Below are positions 45,934 through 56,134 of a stretch of 64,000 bases of DNA, piece by piece (position 1 is the stretch's first letter; every line of letters starts with the position of its first letter). Source of the stretch: Cognatiluteimonas weifangensis (GTDB lineage: Bacteria > Pseudomonadota > Gammaproteobacteria > Xanthomonadales > Xanthomonadaceae); contig NZ_QVPD01000006.1 of assembly GCF_003416885.1 (NCBI RefSeq), positions 1-64,000 on the forward strand, given 5' to 3'. A program made the position numbers and the translations under genes. Below the pieces are notes generated by a model that made no database searches, was not told where the DNA came from, and was given only the letters and a program-made list of their open reading frames with translations.

Positions 45934-47670
45934 TCAGGCGTCCTCGGTCACGCGCAGCACTTCCTCGATCGTGGTGACGCCGGCCAGCGCCTTGGCGATG
46001 CCGTCCTCGTACATGGTGCGCATGCCGGCCTCGCGCGCCAGCCGCTCCAGCTCGCCCATGCCGGCGTGGCGCATCACCGCGCGCCGCAGCGCGTCGTCCA
46101 TCACCAGGAATTCGACGATCGTGGTGCGGCCCAGGTAGCCGGTCGGGGCCAGCGCCGAGGCGCGCGGGCGGTACAGGAAGATCTCGCCCTGCGGCTGGTG
46201 CCGGCGCAGGTCGAACTTCTCGATCTCCTCGGGCGAGGCCGGGTAGCGCTCGGCGTGGGTCGGCTCCAGCCGCCGCACCAGGCGCTGGGCGAGGATGCCG
46301 TTGACGGTCGAGGTCAGCAGGTAATCCTCCACCCCCATGTCGAGCATGCGGGTGATGCCGCCGGCGGCGTTGTTGGTGTGCAGCGTCGACAGCACCAGGT
46401 GGCCGGTGAGCGCGGACTGGATCGCGATGCGCGCGGTCTCCAGGTCGCGCATCTCGCCGATCATGATGATGTCCGGGTCCTGGCGCACGATGCTGCGCAG
46501 GGCGTTGGCGAAGTCGAGCCCGATCTGCGGCTTGGCCTGGATCTGGTTGATGCCCTCGATCTGGTATTCGACCGGATCCTCGACGGTGATGATCTTGACG
46601 TCGGGGGTGTTGAGCTTGCTCAGCGCGGTGTACAGCGTGGTGGTCTTGCCCGAGCCGGTGGGCCCGGTTACCAGCAGGATCCCGTGCGGCTGCCGCAGCA
46701 CGTGCTCGAACTGCGGCAGGAACGCGTCGGTGAAGCCGAGCCGGTGGAAATCGAACACCACCGTCTCGCGGTCCAGCAGCCGCATCACCACCGATTCGCC
46801 GTGCGCGGTCGGCACCGTCGACACGCGCAGGTCCAGCTCCTTGCCCTGCACCCGCAGCATGATGCGGCCGTCTTGCGGCAGGCGGCGCTCGGCGATGTTG
46901 AGCTTGGCCATGATCTTGACCCGGCTGATCACCGCCGCGGTCAGGTTCTGCGGCGGGCTCTCGCCTTCCTCGAGCACGCCGTCGATGCGGTAGCGCACCT
47001 TGAGCCGGTTCTCGAACGGCTCGATGTGGATGTCGGAGGCGCGCAATTCGACCGCGCGCTGGATGATCAGGTTGACCAGGCGGATGACCGGCGCCTCGGA
47101 GGCGAGATCGCGCAGGTGCTCGACGTCGTCCAGGTCGCCGGATTCGCCTTCCGCGGTCTCCACGATCGCGCCCATCGCGCTGCGGCCCTGGCCGTACCAG
47201 CGCTCGATCAGGTCATCGATCTCCGAGCGCAGCGCCACGCCCGCGCGCACCTCGCGCCCGCTCGCCAGCCGCACCGCGTCCAGCGCGTAGCCGTCCTGCG
47301 GATCGGCCAGCAGCAGCTCGACATGGTCGGCGCTCTCGGCCACTGGGACGAGGTGGAACTGCTTCATGAACCGGGTCGTCAGCGCCACCCCTTCGGGCGG
47401 CAGCTCCGGGGCGTCGCGGGTGCTCAGCAGCGGCAGCCCGAGCACCGCGGCGCAGGCTTCGGCGTGGTCGCGCTCCGACACCAGGCCCAGGCGCGCGAGC
47501 AGGCCCAGCAGGCTGCCGCCGGTGTCCTCCTGCAGGCGGCGCGCGCGGGCGAGGTCGGCGTCCTTGAGCCGGCCCTTGTCGAGCAGCGCCGCGGCCACGC
47601 GCTCCTCGGCGTCGGCTGCGATCCCGTCGCCCGCCGCCGGGGCATTGGCCTGGTTGGCGACTGCGTTCAC
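45934..47670 (-). CDS. xpsE: Type II secretion ATPase XpsE (GspE)
   Basis: Hexameric ATPase that powers the pseudopilus. The 578-aa protein has the N1 MshEN-type domain (AAALLDKGRLKDADLARARRLQ), an N2 domain with SDIHIEPFENRLKVRYRIDG, Walker A GPTGSGKT (336-343, lysine 342), the Asp box EDPVEYQIEGINQ, Walker B DIIMIGEMRD and the His box HTNNAAGGITRML. The four-cysteine zinc motif expected around residues 460-520 in most GspE proteins is missing: that stretch (EKFDLRRHQPQGEIFLYRP) has no cysteine. First gene of the xps operon. Confidence 0.97.
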   Translation of the reverse strand: MNAVANQANAPAAGDGIAADAEERVAAALLDKGRLKDADLARARRLQEDTGGSLLGLLARLGLVSERDHAEACAAVLGLPLLSTRDAPELPPEGVALTTRFMKQFHLVPVAESADHVELLLADPQDGYALDAVRLASGREVRAGVALRSEIDDLIERWYGQGRSAMGAIVETAEGESGDLDDVEHLRDLASEAPVIRLVNLIIQRAVELRASDIHIEPFENRLKVRYRIDGVLEEGESPPQNLTAAVISRVKIMAKLNIAERRLPQDGRIMLRVQGKELDLRVSTVPTAHGESVVMRLLDRETVVFDFHRLGFTDAFLPQFEHVLRQPHGILLVTGPTGSGKTTTLYTALSKLNTPDVKIITVEDPVEYQIEGINQIQAKPQIGLDFANALRSIVRQDPDIIMIGEMRDLETARIAIQSALTGHLVLSTLHTNNAAGGITRMLDMGVEDYLLTSTVNGILAQRLVRRLEPTHAERYPASPEEIEKFDLRRHQPQGEIFLYRPRASALAPTGYLGRTTIVEFLVMDDALRRAVMRHAGMGELERLAREAGMRTMYEDGIAKALAGVTTIEEVLRVTEDA

Positions 47671-47740
47671 GACCCGCCCTCCGCGCTGAGGCGCCGACTT
47701 TAGCAGGTCGCGCCGCGCGGCCGGCCGCCGCCGCGGGCGC

Positions 47741-50700
47741 TCAGTTCATGAAGGCGCGGGCGTTCCTGAACATCCGCAGCCACGGCGAATCCTCCGGCCA
47801 GTCGGCCGGCGCCCAGCTGAAGTTGACCCGGCGCGGGGTGCGCTCGGGATGCGGCATCAGGATGGTGACGCGGCCATCGTCGCTGGTCAGCCCGGCGATG
47901 CCGTCGGGCGAACCGTTGGGGTTGGCCGGGTAGCCGGTCGCGACGCTGCCGTCGCCGTCGACGTAGCGCAGCGCCACCCTGGCGGCGGCGGCGCCGGCCT
48001 CGGCGTCGAAGCTGGCGCGGCCCTCGCCGTGCGCGCTGGACACCGGGATCCGCGAGCCGGCCATGCCGCGCAGGAACAGCGACGGCGACTCCAGCACCTC
48101 CAGCAGTCCCAGCCGCGCCTCGAACTGCTCGCTGCGGTTGCGCAGGAAACGCGGCCAGTGCCCGGCCCCGGGGATGATCGGCTTGAGCTGGCTGAGCATC
48201 TGGCAGCCGTTGCACACGCCCAGCGCGAAGCTGTCGCCGCGGGCGAAGAACGCGGCGAACATGTCGCGCAGCTGCGGCCGCTCGAGGATGCTGGTGGCCC
48301 AGCCGCGGCCGGCGCCGAGCACGTCGCCGTAGCTGAAGCCGCCGCAAGCCGCGAACCCGGCGAACTCGTCCAGGCGCAGGCGCCCGGCGATCAGGTCGCT
48401 CATGTGCACGTCGACCGCGCGGAAGCCGGCGCGCTCGAACGCGGACGCCATCTCCAGCTGGCCGTTGACGCCCTGTTCGCGCAGGATCGCGACCGCCGGC
48501 CGGGTGCCGCCGCCGATGTACGGCGCGGCGATGTCCTCGGCCGGATCGAAGGTCAGCCGCGGCTTCAGCCCGGGCGCGTCGAAACGGCGCGCGGCGGCGC
48601 GTTCCTCGTCGGCGCACTCGGGGTTGTCGCGCAGCCGCTGCAGCGCATGGGTCACCGACCACCAGGCGTCGAACAGTTCCTCCCAGCGCCATTCGACCAG
48701 GGTCTCGCCGGCGTGGAGCACGCGCACCAGCGGCGCGGTGGTCGGCCAGGCGATGCGCTGCGCGCAGTCGACCAGGCCGTGGCCGGCGACCAGGTCGGCG
48801 AACGCGGCGCGGTCCTCGCAGCGGAGCTGCACCACCGCGCCCAGTTCCTCGTTGAACAGGGTGCGGCAGACATCCTCGATCCGGTCCGCGCCCCAGCCGT
48901 CGAGCACGATGTCCAGGCCCAGGTGCGAGCAGAACGCCATCTCCGCCAGCGCGGCGAAGGCGCCGCCGTCGGAGCGGTCGTGGTAGGCCAGCAGCAGGCC
49001 GGCCTGGCGCGCGTCGCGGATCAATTCGAAGAACGCGCGCAGGCGTTGCGGGTCGTCCAGGTCGGGGACGCCGAGGCCGTCGCCGCCGCCGGAGAACGCC
49101 GGCAGCGCGGCGTTGCCGCCGGTGCCGGCGGGCTGCGCCTGCGGGTGGCATTGCGCCAGGATCGAGCCGCCCAGGCGCTGGCGTCCGGCGCCCAGGCCGA
49201 TCAGCCACAGTTCGGTGTCGGCCTCGCGCGCCAGCAGCGGCGTGAGTTGCGCGCGCACGTCCGCGACCGGGGCGAACGCGGTCACCACCGGCGACACCGG
49301 CGACACCGTCCGCTGCACGGCGCCGTCGGCGTGCCACTGCGCCTGCATCGACAGCGAATCCTTGCCGACCGGGATCGCGAGCTCGAGCTGCGGGCACAAG
49401 TCCAATGCGATCGCGCGCACCGCGTCGAACAGGCGCGCATCCTCGCCCGGGTGGCCGGCGGCGGCCATCCAGTTGGCCGACAGCTTGACCCGGTCCAGCG
49501 ACGCCAGCGGCGCCGCGCACAGGTTGGTGATCGCCTCGCCGACCGCCATGCGCGCGGCCGCGACCGGATCCAGCAGCGCCAGCGGCGTGCGCTCGCCGAT
49601 CGCCATCGCCTCGCCGGCGTAGCCGGCATAGTCGGCCAGGGTGAGCGCGCAGTCGGCCACCGGCAGCTGCCACGGGCCGATCATCTGGTCGCGCGCGGTC
49701 AGGCCGCCGACGCTGCGATCGCCGATGGTGACCAGGAACGATTTCGCCGCCACCGTCGGATGCGCGAGCACGCGCAGGCCGGCCTCGTGCAGGTCCAGTT
49801 GCGCGGTGGCCAGCTGCGGCCAGTGCGGCGGCGCCGGGTGCGCGGTGTCGCGGTGCATCTTCGGCGGCTTGCCGAACAGCAGGTCCATCGGCAAGTCGAT
49901 CGCGAACCGATCCGGATCCGGAGACCGGGTTTGCTGCCCGACGCCCGAGGACGGATCGGAAAACACGGTTTTCGCTTCGCCGCGCGGATCGGCTTCGCTG
50001 CCGTGCGCCTCGCCCGCGATGGCCTCGTTCACCGCCTTGCCGTAGACCGTTTCGATCGTCGCGCCGTAACCGACGACCAGGCGCTCCTCGGCGGTCGCGG
50101 TGCCGACCACCGCGAACGGGCAGCGCTCGCGCGCGCAGATCGCCGCGAAGTCGGCGACGCGGTCCTGCGGCAGGCCCAGCACGTAGCGCTCCTGCGACTC
50201 GTTGCACCACAGCTGCAGCGGCGACAGCGAGGGATCGTCGCTGGGCACCCGGTCCAGGTCGATCACGCCGCCGACGCCCGAATCGTGCAGCAGCTCCGGG
50301 ATCGCGTTGGACAGCCCGCCGGCGCCGACATCGTGCAGCGAGGCGATCGGATTGCGTTCGCCCAACGCCACGCAGCGGTCGATCACTTCCTGGCAGCGGC
50401 GCTGCATCTCCGGGTTGTCGCGCTGCACGCTGGCGAAATCCAGGTCCTCGGCGCTGTCGCCGGAGGCGACCGAACTGGCGGCGCCGCCGCCCAGGCCGAT
50501 CAGCATCGCCGGGCCGCCGAGCACGACCACCGCGTCGCCCGGCGCCAGCGCGCGCTTGGCCACCAGCGGGCGGTCGATCGCGCCGAGGCCGCCGGCGAGC
50601 ATGATCGGCTTGTCGTAGGCGCGGGTGAGGCGGCCGCCCTGGGCGGCGGCGCTCCCGGACTCGCGCAGCTCGAAGCTGCGGAAATACCCGGTCAGGTTCG

Positions 50701-51841
50701 GGCGCCCGAACTCGTTGTTGAACGCGGCCGCGCCGAGCGGGCCGTCGAGCATGATCTCCAGCGCCGGCGCCATCCGCGGATTGAGCGGACGCTCGCCTTC
50801 CCACGGCTGCGGCAGGCCCGGGATGCGCAGGTGCGACACGCTGAAGCCGGCGAGCCCGGCCTTGGGCTTGCCGCCGCGTCCGGTCGCGCCCTCGTCGCGG
50901 ATCTCGCCGCCGGCGCCGGTGGAGGCACCGGGGAACGGCGCGATCGCGGTGGGATGGTTGTGGGTCTCGACCTTGATGCAGAAGGCGCTGTCGGCCGCGG
51001 CTTCGGCGCGGTATTCGTGCGTCTGCGGGTCGGGGCGATAGCGGCGCGCCGGATAGCCGGCGACCACCGCGGCGTTGTCGCTGTAGGCCGACAGGGTGTG
51101 CGCGGGCGTGCTGGCGTGGGTATGCCGGATCATCCCGAACAGCGACAGCGGCTTGCCCGCCGCCTGCTGCTCGCGGCCGTCGATGGTCCAGGTGGCGTTG
51201 AAGATCTTGTGCCGGCAGTGCTCGGAATTGGCCTGCGCGAACATCATCAGCTCGACATCGGAGGGGTCGCGGCCGAGCGCGCCGAAGCGCGCGCGCAGAT
51301 AGTCGATCTCGTCGTCCGCCAGGGCCAGGCCCAGACGCGTGTTGGCCGCTTCCAGGCCGGCCAGGGGAATGCGCTCGAGCGCGCCGCGTGCCGGCGCCCG
51401 AAACAGCGCCGCGCCGTCCGCGCGCGCGGCCAGCAGCGACTGCGTCATCGGATCGTGCAGCAGGCTGGCCAGCGCGGCTTGCTGCGCCGAATCCTGCGGC
51501 CAGCCGGCCAAATCCAGGCGCGTGCCGCGCTCGACCCGCCGCACCGGCAGACCGGCGCCGTGCAGCAATTCGGTGGCCTTGCTGGCCCAGGGAGAGATCG
51601 TGCCCAGCCGCGGCAGCACGAAGCGCGAGATCGCGCCCGGGGCCAGCGGCCGGGTGCCGGGATCGGCCTGCAGGATGCGCTGCAGGGGCGCCGCGTCGGG
51701 GACGGCGCCGGGCTCCGGCTCGACCCAGTAGGCCAGCCAGGCGCCCACGATGCGCAGTTCGGGAACGATGGCCTGCAGGCGGGTTTGCAGCCGCTCGCGA
51801 CGGAACGGCGACAGGGCCGGCGGGCCCTCGAGGACGATCAT
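47741..51841 (-). CDS. purL: Phosphoribosylformylglycinamidine synthase (long form)
   Basis: Converts FGAR to FGAM with glutamine and ATP in purine synthesis. The 1366-aa protein starts [19 protein letters not shown] and has the N-terminal linker domain, two AIRS-like halves ([24 protein letters not shown] motif: [27 protein letters not shown] later), and a C-terminal class I glutamine amidotransferase domain with [13 protein letters not shown] (catalytic cysteine) and the H-x-E triad end. It is about 70 residues longer than E. coli PurL. An unusual segment at about residues 610-641 (49918-50010) looks inserted. The -10-like TACAAT (51872-51877) lies 30 nt before the ATG. Confidence 0.97.
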   Translation of the reverse strand: MIVLEGPPALSPFRRERLQTRLQAIVPELRIVGAWLAYWVEPEPGAVPDAAPLQRILQADPGTRPLAPGAISRFVLPRLGTISPWASKATELLHGAGLPVRRVERGTRLDLAGWPQDSAQQAALASLLHDPMTQSLLAARADGAALFRAPARGALERIPLAGLEAANTRLGLALADDEIDYLRARFGALGRDPSDVELMMFAQANSEHCRHKIFNATWTIDGREQQAAGKPLSLFGMIRHTHASTPAHTLSAYSDNAAVVAGYPARRYRPDPQTHEYRAEAAADSAFCIKVETHNHPTAIAPFPGASTGAGGEIRDEGATGRGGKPKAGLAGFSVSHLRIPGLPQPWEGERPLNPRMAPALEIMLDGPLGAAAFNNEFGRPNLTGYFRSFELRESGSAAAQGGRLTRAYDKPIMLAGGLGAIDRPLVAKRALAPGDAVVVLGGPAMLIGLGGGAASSVASGDSAEDLDFASVQRDNPEMQRRCQEVIDRCVALGERNPIASLHDVGAGGLSNAIPELLHDSGVGGVIDLDRVPSDDPSLSPLQLWCNESQERYVLGLPQDRVADFAAICARERCPFAVVGTATAEERLVVGYGATIETVYGKAVNEAIAGEAHGSEADPRGEAKTVFSDPSSGVGQQTRSPDPDRFAIDLPMDLLFGKPPKMHRDTAHPAPPHWPQLATAQLDLHEAGLRVLAHPTVAAKSFLVTIGDRSVGGLTARDQMIGPWQLPVADCALTLADYAGYAGEAMAIGERTPLALLDPVAAARMAVGEAITNLCAAPLASLDRVKLSANWMAAAGHPGEDARLFDAVRAIALDLCPQLELAIPVGKDSLSMQAQWHADGAVQRTVSPVSPVVTAFAPVADVRAQLTPLLAREADTELWLIGLGAGRQRLGGSILAQCHPQAQPAGTGGNAALPAFSGGGDGLGVPDLDDPQRLRAFFELIRDARQAGLLLAYHDRSDGGAFAALAEMAFCSHLGLDIVLDGWGADRIEDVCRTLFNEELGAVVQLRCEDRAAFADLVAGHGLVDCAQRIAWPTTAPLVRVLHAGETLVEWRWEELFDAWWSVTHALQRLRDNPECADEERAAARRFDAPGLKPRLTFDPAEDIAAPYIGGGTRPAVAILREQGVNGQLEMASAFERAGFRAVDVHMSDLIAGRLRLDEFAGFAACGGFSYGDVLGAGRGWATSILERPQLRDMFAAFFARGDSFALGVCNGCQMLSQLKPIIPGAGHWPRFLRNRSEQFEARLGLLEVLESPSLFLRGMAGSRIPVSSAHGEGRASFDAEAGAAAARVALRYVDGDGSVATGYPANPNGSPDGIAGLTSDDGRVTILMPHPERTPRRVNFSWAPADWPEDSPWLRMFRNARAFMN

Positions 51842-51871
51842 GTCCGATGGAACCGGGGGAAACGGCTCGCC

Positions 51872-51877
51872 ATTGTA
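51872..51877 (-). promoter_or_regulatory. -10-like hexamer upstream of purL
   Basis: TACAAT on the minus strand, 30 nt upstream of the purL ATG, in the 66-nt gap after the dsbC-like gene. No clear -35 is visible, so confidence is modest. Confidence 0.4.
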
Positions 51878-51907
51878 ACGGAGCCGGGGCAATCCCGGCC
51901 CCGGGAC

Positions 51908-52750
51908 TCAGCGACTGCCGGGGGCGGCGCCGGCGGCGGGCCGGGCGTCGGCGGCGGCCAGCCGGTCGAGCGCGGCGCGCAGCTGCTCCGGCGGCACGTA
52001 GCCGCCGAGCTGGGTGCCGTCGGCGGCCAGGATCATCGGCGTGCCGGTCAGGCCCAGGCGCTGGCCGAGGTGGTACTGCATCGTCACCGGGTTGGTGCAG
52101 TTGCGGTACGGCACCGGGCGGTCGCTCTTGGCGTCGGTCAATGCCTGCTTCGGATCGGCCGCGCACCACACCGCGACCATCTTCTTGAAGTCCTCGCTGC
52201 CCAGGCCCATGCGCGGGAACGCCAGGTACTGCACCGCGATCCCCTGCCGGTTGTAGTCGGCGATCTGGCTGTGCAGCTTGCGGCAGTAGCCGCATTCCAC
52301 GTCGGTGAACACCGTCACCGTGTACTTGGGCGCGGGCGGCGCGAACACGATGCGCTCGCCGACCGGCACGCCGCGCAGCAGCTTGACCCGCAGCTTGGCC
52401 AGCGCCGCCTCGCCCACATCCTGCCGGGCGCCGATGTCGTACAGCGTGCCCTGCAGCAGGTACTTGCCGTCGTTGCTGACGTAGACCACCTGACCGCCGA
52501 CGATCGCCTGCTGGAAGCCGGCCAGCGGCGCCGGATCGATCTGCTCGATCTGCACGTCCGGATTGATCCCGCGCAGCGCGTCGCGGGCCAGGGCGGCGGG
52601 AGAGCCGGGGACGATCGCGGCCGTCGCCAGGTCGGCCTTGCTGGCCATGGCCCCGGGCTTGGCGGCGACCGCCGGCGCACCGGCGGTGTCCTGGGCGCAG
52701 GCGGACAGGCTGATGGCGCCGAGCAGGAGGAACGACAAGGTGACTTTCAT
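51908..52750 (-). CDS. dsbC: DsbC-family disulfide isomerase with lipoprotein-type signal
   Basis: DsbC shuffles wrong disulfides in the periplasm and needs DsbD for reduction. The 280-aa protein has a linker/dimerisation segment (DALRGINPDVQIEQIDPAPLAGFQQAIVGG, landmark PLAGFQQAIVGG), then a thioredoxin domain with the active site CGYC (153-156) in TDVECGYCRKLH, the second cysteine pair in AVWCAAD and YRNCTNP, and cis-proline TGTPMIL. The N-terminal signal ends ISLSAC (cysteine 18), a good lipobox, so the protein may be lipid-anchored. CAGGAA lies 5 nt before the ATG at 52750. Confidence 0.94.
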   Translation of the reverse strand: MKVTLSFLLLGAISLSACAQDTAGAPAVAAKPGAMASKADLATAAIVPGSPAALARDALRGINPDVQIEQIDPAPLAGFQQAIVGGQVVYVSNDGKYLLQGTLYDIGARQDVGEAALAKLRVKLLRGVPVGERIVFAPPAPKYTVTVFTDVECGYCRKLHSQIADYNRQGIAVQYLAFPRMGLGSEDFKKMVAVWCAADPKQALTDAKSDRPVPYRNCTNPVTMQYHLGQRLGLTGTPMILAADGTQLGGYVPPEQLRAALDRLAAADARPAAGAAPGSR

Positions 52751-53001
52751 GGGCTTCCTGACATAAGCGGCGGGGCGTTTCGGGCCTGCGCCGGCAAAGG
52801 GGACCGCGGGCATTGTCGCACGCGCGCAACCGGCCTCCGGGCCGCCGATCGGGCACCGCCTGCCGTACGTTCAGCGCGCGCCGCACCGGCCGCGGCCAGC
52901 CTGGCGCAGGGAAGCCGGGTGCGGAGCACGCCGCGAAGCCTTCCCTTGAGCGCGGAAGTTTCTGAGGGGAGAACCAGTCATGTGCGGAAACATCTGCGGG
53001 G

Positions 53002-53109
53002 GAAGCCGGCGGCCCGGCCTGTGCGGGACACGCCGTGAATACATCCCTGTAGGCTCCTCGGCGGCATCCATGCCGCCGACGGTCCCGCACAGGCCGGGCC
53101 ACCGGCTTC
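53002..53109 (-). repeat. Module B, copy B4 (reverse orientation, simple form)
   Basis: Arms 53002-53029 and 53082-53109 are reverse complements with one mismatch. The core and the inner GGCGGCAT/ATGCCGCC hairpin are intact, with no insertion; at 108 bp this is the basal form of module B. Located between xerD and the dsbC-like gene. The remaining non-coding parts of 52751-53452 hold nothing else I recognise. Confidence 0.88.
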
Positions 53110-53168
53110 CGGGCAGTGAGTCGGCGCGCGTGGGAACCAGCCGAAGCGACAGACTCCACGCTCGCCAA

Positions 53169-53283
53169 GGCGCCGCCCGGCGGGCTGGGGGTGCGGAGAG
53201 TGGACCATGGAGGGTCCACGACCCGACTTAAAGACAGGAGGTCGTCAGGAGGGCGCAGCACCCCCAGCCCGCCGGGCGGCGAC
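53169..53283 (-). repeat. Module A, full copy A5 (reverse orientation)
   Basis: 115-bp palindromic module with arms 53169-53194 and 53258-53283 (one or two mismatches). The inner hairpin GTGGACC/GGTCCAC is kept. A 59-bp linker (53110-53168), readable as the same linker as in the other two loci when reversed, joins it to B4. Confidence 0.87.
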
Positions 53284-53354
53284 TCCCTCCGAAGCCGATC
53301 TCCCGAGACCAGGCCATGACTCGACGTCAGGCCAGACATCACCCGCGCCCAGAC

Positions 53355-53412
53355 AAAAAGACAGGATGTCCTCAGGAGGGCGCAGCAGTTCCAGCCCGCC
53401 GAACGGCGACTC
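53355..53412 (-). repeat. Module A, degenerate partial copy A6
   Basis: The core (GACAGGATGTCCTCAGGAGG on the plus strand) and one arm (53385-53410, several mismatches) of module A are recognisable next to A5, so this locus also contains tandem A units. Confidence 0.65.
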
Positions 53413-53452
53413 CCACCGAAGTCGATCTCCGGAGTTTGGAGGGATTGCGCGC

Positions 53453-54406
53453 CTAGCCGCGCGGGTGATGCCGGGCGTGCAGGCGCTTGAGCTGTTCGCG
53501 CGCGACCAGCGTGTAGATCTGCGTGGTCGACAGCGACGCGTGACCGAGCAGCATCTGCAGCGCGCGCAGGTCGGCGCCGTGGTTGAGCAGGTGGGTGGCG
53601 AAGCTGTGGCGCAGCCCGTGCGGACTGATCCGGGTCGGGTCGATCCCGGCGGCGCCGGCGTAGCGCTTCACCAGCTGCCAGAACTGCTGCCGGCTCGGCG
53701 CGGCGCCGCTGGCGTTGAGGAACAGCGGCGCCAGCGCGCGCTTGCCGGCCAGCGCCGGCCGCGCCTGGTCCAGGTAGCGTTGCAGCCAGTGCTGCGCCTC
53801 CTCGCCCAGCGGCACCAGCCGTTCCTTGCCGCCCTTGCCGGTGACCCGCAGCACGCCCTGGCGCAGGTTGAGCGCGGTGGCGGGCAGCTGCACCAGCTCG
53901 CTGACGCGCAGTCCGGCGGCGTACATCAGTTCCAGCATCGCGCGGTCGCGCAGGCCCGTGGCGGTGGCGCTGTCGGGGGCGGCCAACAGGGCCTCGATCT
54001 GGCTCTCGGCCAGCGCCTTGGGCAGCGCGCGCGGCAGTTTCGGCGGCTCCAGCAGCGCAGTCGGATCGTCCTGGCGTACGCCGCGACGCAGCGCATGGGC
54101 GAAGAACGCGCGCAGCGCCGACAGCAGCCGCGCGTTGCTGCGCGGCGCATAACCGTCGCGGGTGCGCCAGGCGAGGTAGTCGAACAACGCACCGCGATCG
54201 GCCGCGATCAGGCCGCCGCCGGCGCCGTCGCGCCAGCGCGCACAGCCTTCCAGGTCGCGGCGGTAGCTGGCCAGGGTCTGCCGCGACAGCCCGGCTTCGG
54301 CCCAGGCGGCGTCCAGGAAGGCCTCGATCGCGCCTGCGTCGGCCGCGCGCAGCGGCGGCAGCGCAGTGGCGCGGGCCCGGCGCTGCGCGGGAGTGGCGGA
54401 GGACAT
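53453..54406 (-). CDS. xerD: Site-specific tyrosine recombinase XerD
   Basis: Resolves chromosome dimers at dif together with XerC. The 317-aa protein has an N-terminal SAM-like core-binding domain ([21 protein letters not shown]) and the catalytic domain. The catalytic residues are R167 (AGLRVSEL), K191, H263 and R266 ([12 protein letters not shown]), H289 ([10 protein letters not shown]) and tyrosine 298. The end [20 protein letters not shown] is typical of XerD, with YTL where YTH is usual. Divergent from the RDD gene, with 74 nt between. Confidence 0.95.
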   Translation of the reverse strand: MSSATPAQRRARATALPPLRAADAGAIEAFLDAAWAEAGLSRQTLASYRRDLEGCARWRDGAGGGLIAADRGALFDYLAWRTRDGYAPRSNARLLSALRAFFAHALRRGVRQDDPTALLEPPKLPRALPKALAESQIEALLAAPDSATATGLRDRAMLELMYAAGLRVSELVQLPATALNLRQGVLRVTGKGGKERLVPLGEEAQHWLQRYLDQARPALAGKRALAPLFLNASGAAPSRQQFWQLVKRYAGAAGIDPTRISPHGLRHSFATHLLNHGADLRALQMLLGHASLSTTQIYTLVAREQLKRLHARHHPRG

Positions 54407-54468
54407 GCCGCCAGCTTAGCGACTCGCATGCCAGGCAGCGCAGGCTGCGGGCACCGCGCGGGCGCCGG

Positions 54469-54474
54469 TATGCT
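54469..54474 (+). promoter_or_regulatory. -10 box for a possibly leaderless RDD-protein transcript
   Basis: TATGCT ends 6 nt before the ATG at 54481, the same spacing as TACAAT-N6-ATG at 20549-20563. No ribosome-binding sequence lies between. Together they suggest leaderless initiation. Confidence 0.45.
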
Positions 54475-54480
54475 GGCGCG

Positions 54481-54948
54481 ATGAACGAGATCTCGCCTCC
54501 CCCACCCGCGGCGCTGCTCGGCTGGCGGCTGCTGGCGCTGGTCTACGATTTCTTCCCGATGTTCGGCGTGTGGTTCGTGGTCGCCGGCGGTTTTGTCGCC
54601 GTCTGCGGCGATGCCGTGCGCGGCGGCTGGCTCGGGCTGCTGGAATTCGTCGCGCTGTGGGCCGTCACCGGGCTGTACGCGGTCGTCAGCTGGCGCCGCG
54701 GGGGCCAGACCCTGGGAATGCGACCGTGGCGCTTGCGGGTGGTGGCCGCCGATGGCGGCAGCGCCGCGTGGCCGGCCTTGCTCAAGCGCTATGCCGTCGG
54801 CACCGCGTCGCTGTTGCTGGCCGGCGCCGGGTTCTGGTGGGCATGGATCGATCGCGACCGGTTGACATGGCACGACCGCACCAGCGGAACCAGGATGCTG
54901 CGTGCACCCGGAAAGGCGGCAGGCGGCGCCCGGACACGCGCTCCCTGA
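54481..54948 (+). CDS. RDD family membrane protein
   Basis: 155 aa with three membrane segments (about 16-40, 52-70 and 103-122). The R and the D pair of the RDD family are in WRLLALVYDFFPMF and LTWHDRTSGT, with the GQTLGMRPWRLRVV stretch between helices. The role of RDD proteins is mostly unknown (transport or ion homeostasis has been suggested for some). Convergent neighbour of lptG. Confidence 0.88.
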   Translation: MNEISPPPPAALLGWRLLALVYDFFPMFGVWFVVAGGFVAVCGDAVRGGWLGLLEFVALWAVTGLYAVVSWRRGGQTLGMRPWRLRVVAADGGSAAWPALLKRYAVGTASLLLAGAGFWWAWIDRDRLTWHDRTSGTRMLRAPGKAAGGARTRAP

Positions 54949-55030
54949 CGGCAGTTGGCGCCAGGCCGCGAATGCGTGTCCGCAATTGCCGGAACGTATT
55001 CACGTCACGTCCCGAACGCCTGGCGCCGGT

Positions 55031-56134
55031 TTACCCGCTGCGACGCCGGAACAGCACCGCCGACACCGCCAGCATCAGCACCGGCGGCACCAGGTAGGCG
55101 AGGCGGAAGTCGAACTTGTAGACCCCCGCCAGGCGCACGAACTGGGTCTGCAGGATCCAGAAACCGAGCGCGAACACGATGCCGACGAACAATCGCCGGC
55201 CGAGGCCGCCGCCGCGCAGGGTGCCGAAGGCGAACGGGATCGCCGCCAGGCACAGCGCCAGCACGTTGAACGGATAGAACCAGCGTCCCCAGTAGGGCTC
55301 CTCGTAGTCGCTGGCGTCCAGGCCGTTGCGCTGGCGGTACTGGATGCTGCTGCGCAGCGCCGCGGACGTCAGCCCCGACGGCCGCGCCACGCTGGCGGCC
55401 AGGGCGGTATCGTCGAGCTGGGATTCCCAGCGCTCCTCCAGCGCTTCGGTCTGGGTCACCGAGCGCGCATCGAACCAGGTGCGCTTGACGTCGTGCATCA
55501 GCCAGCCGCCGGGGCGGTGCTCGGCGCTGGCCGCGCGCGCGATCGACTCCAGGCGGCCGTCGGCGTCGAATTCGTACAGGTGCACGTCCTGCAGTTCCAG
55601 CCAGCGCTGGCCGCCCTCGCTGTGCTCCAGGCCGCCGCCGGCATTGAGGAAGGTGTTGCCCTCGCGCGCCCACAACCCGGAATAGCGGGCGACGATCAGG
55701 TCCGGCGACTTGGCCTCGGCCTTGAGCCCGTCGGCCTGGCGCTGGCCCCAGGGCGCCAGGGTCTCGCCGTTGACCACCATCAGCGCAGTCAGCAGCGCCA
55801 GGCTCATCGCCACCGCCAGGCCCAGCCGCCGCCGCGACAGGCCCAGCGCGCGCAGCGCGGTCAGCTCGGCGCTGGCCGCCAGTTGCCCCAGCCCCATCAG
55901 CGCGCCGATCACCGCCGCGGTCGGAAACAGGAAATAGGCACGCCGCGGCAGGGTGTAGACGACGTAGGTCAGCGCGGTGGAAAAGCCGTAGTTGCCCTTG
56001 CCGATGTCGCCGATCTCGCCCATCAGCCCGCCGACCACGAAATCCAGGCCCAGCAGCACGCCCCAGGTGAGCAGCACCGTCTCCAGCAGGATCCGGCCGA
56101 CGTACAGGTCGTGGAGTTTCGGGAACGGCCTCAT
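55031..56134 (-). CDS. lptG: LPS export ABC transporter permease LptG
   Basis: One of the two inner-membrane permeases that, with LptB and LptF, extract lipopolysaccharide and push it onto the LptC-A-D bridge. The 367-aa protein has a YjgP/YjgQ fold: N-terminal helices, with LRALGLSRRRLGLAV as coupling region, a large periplasmic beta-jellyroll region (about 130-270), then three C-terminal helices. The ATG at 56134 overlaps the lptF stop (ATGA). Confidence 0.95.
   Translation of the reverse strand: MRPFPKLHDLYVGRILLETVLLTWGVLLGLDFVVGGLMGEIGDIGKGNYGFSTALTYVVYTLPRRAYFLFPTAAVIGALMGLGQLAASAELTALRALGLSRRRLGLAVAMSLALLTALMVVNGETLAPWGQRQADGLKAEAKSPDLIVARYSGLWAREGNTFLNAGGGLEHSEGGQRWLELQDVHLYEFDADGRLESIARAASAEHRPGGWLMHDVKRTWFDARSVTQTEALEERWESQLDDTALAASVARPSGLTSAALRSSIQYRQRNGLDASDYEEPYWGRWFYPFNVLALCLAAIPFAFGTLRGGGLGRRLFVGIVFALGFWILQTQFVRLAGVYKFDFRLAYLVPPVLMLAVSAVLFRRRSG

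Noticed and set aside
53110..53452. A dif site next to xerD
   Set aside because: No AT-rich dif-like 28-mer is present; the region is fully explained by repeat modules A and B.
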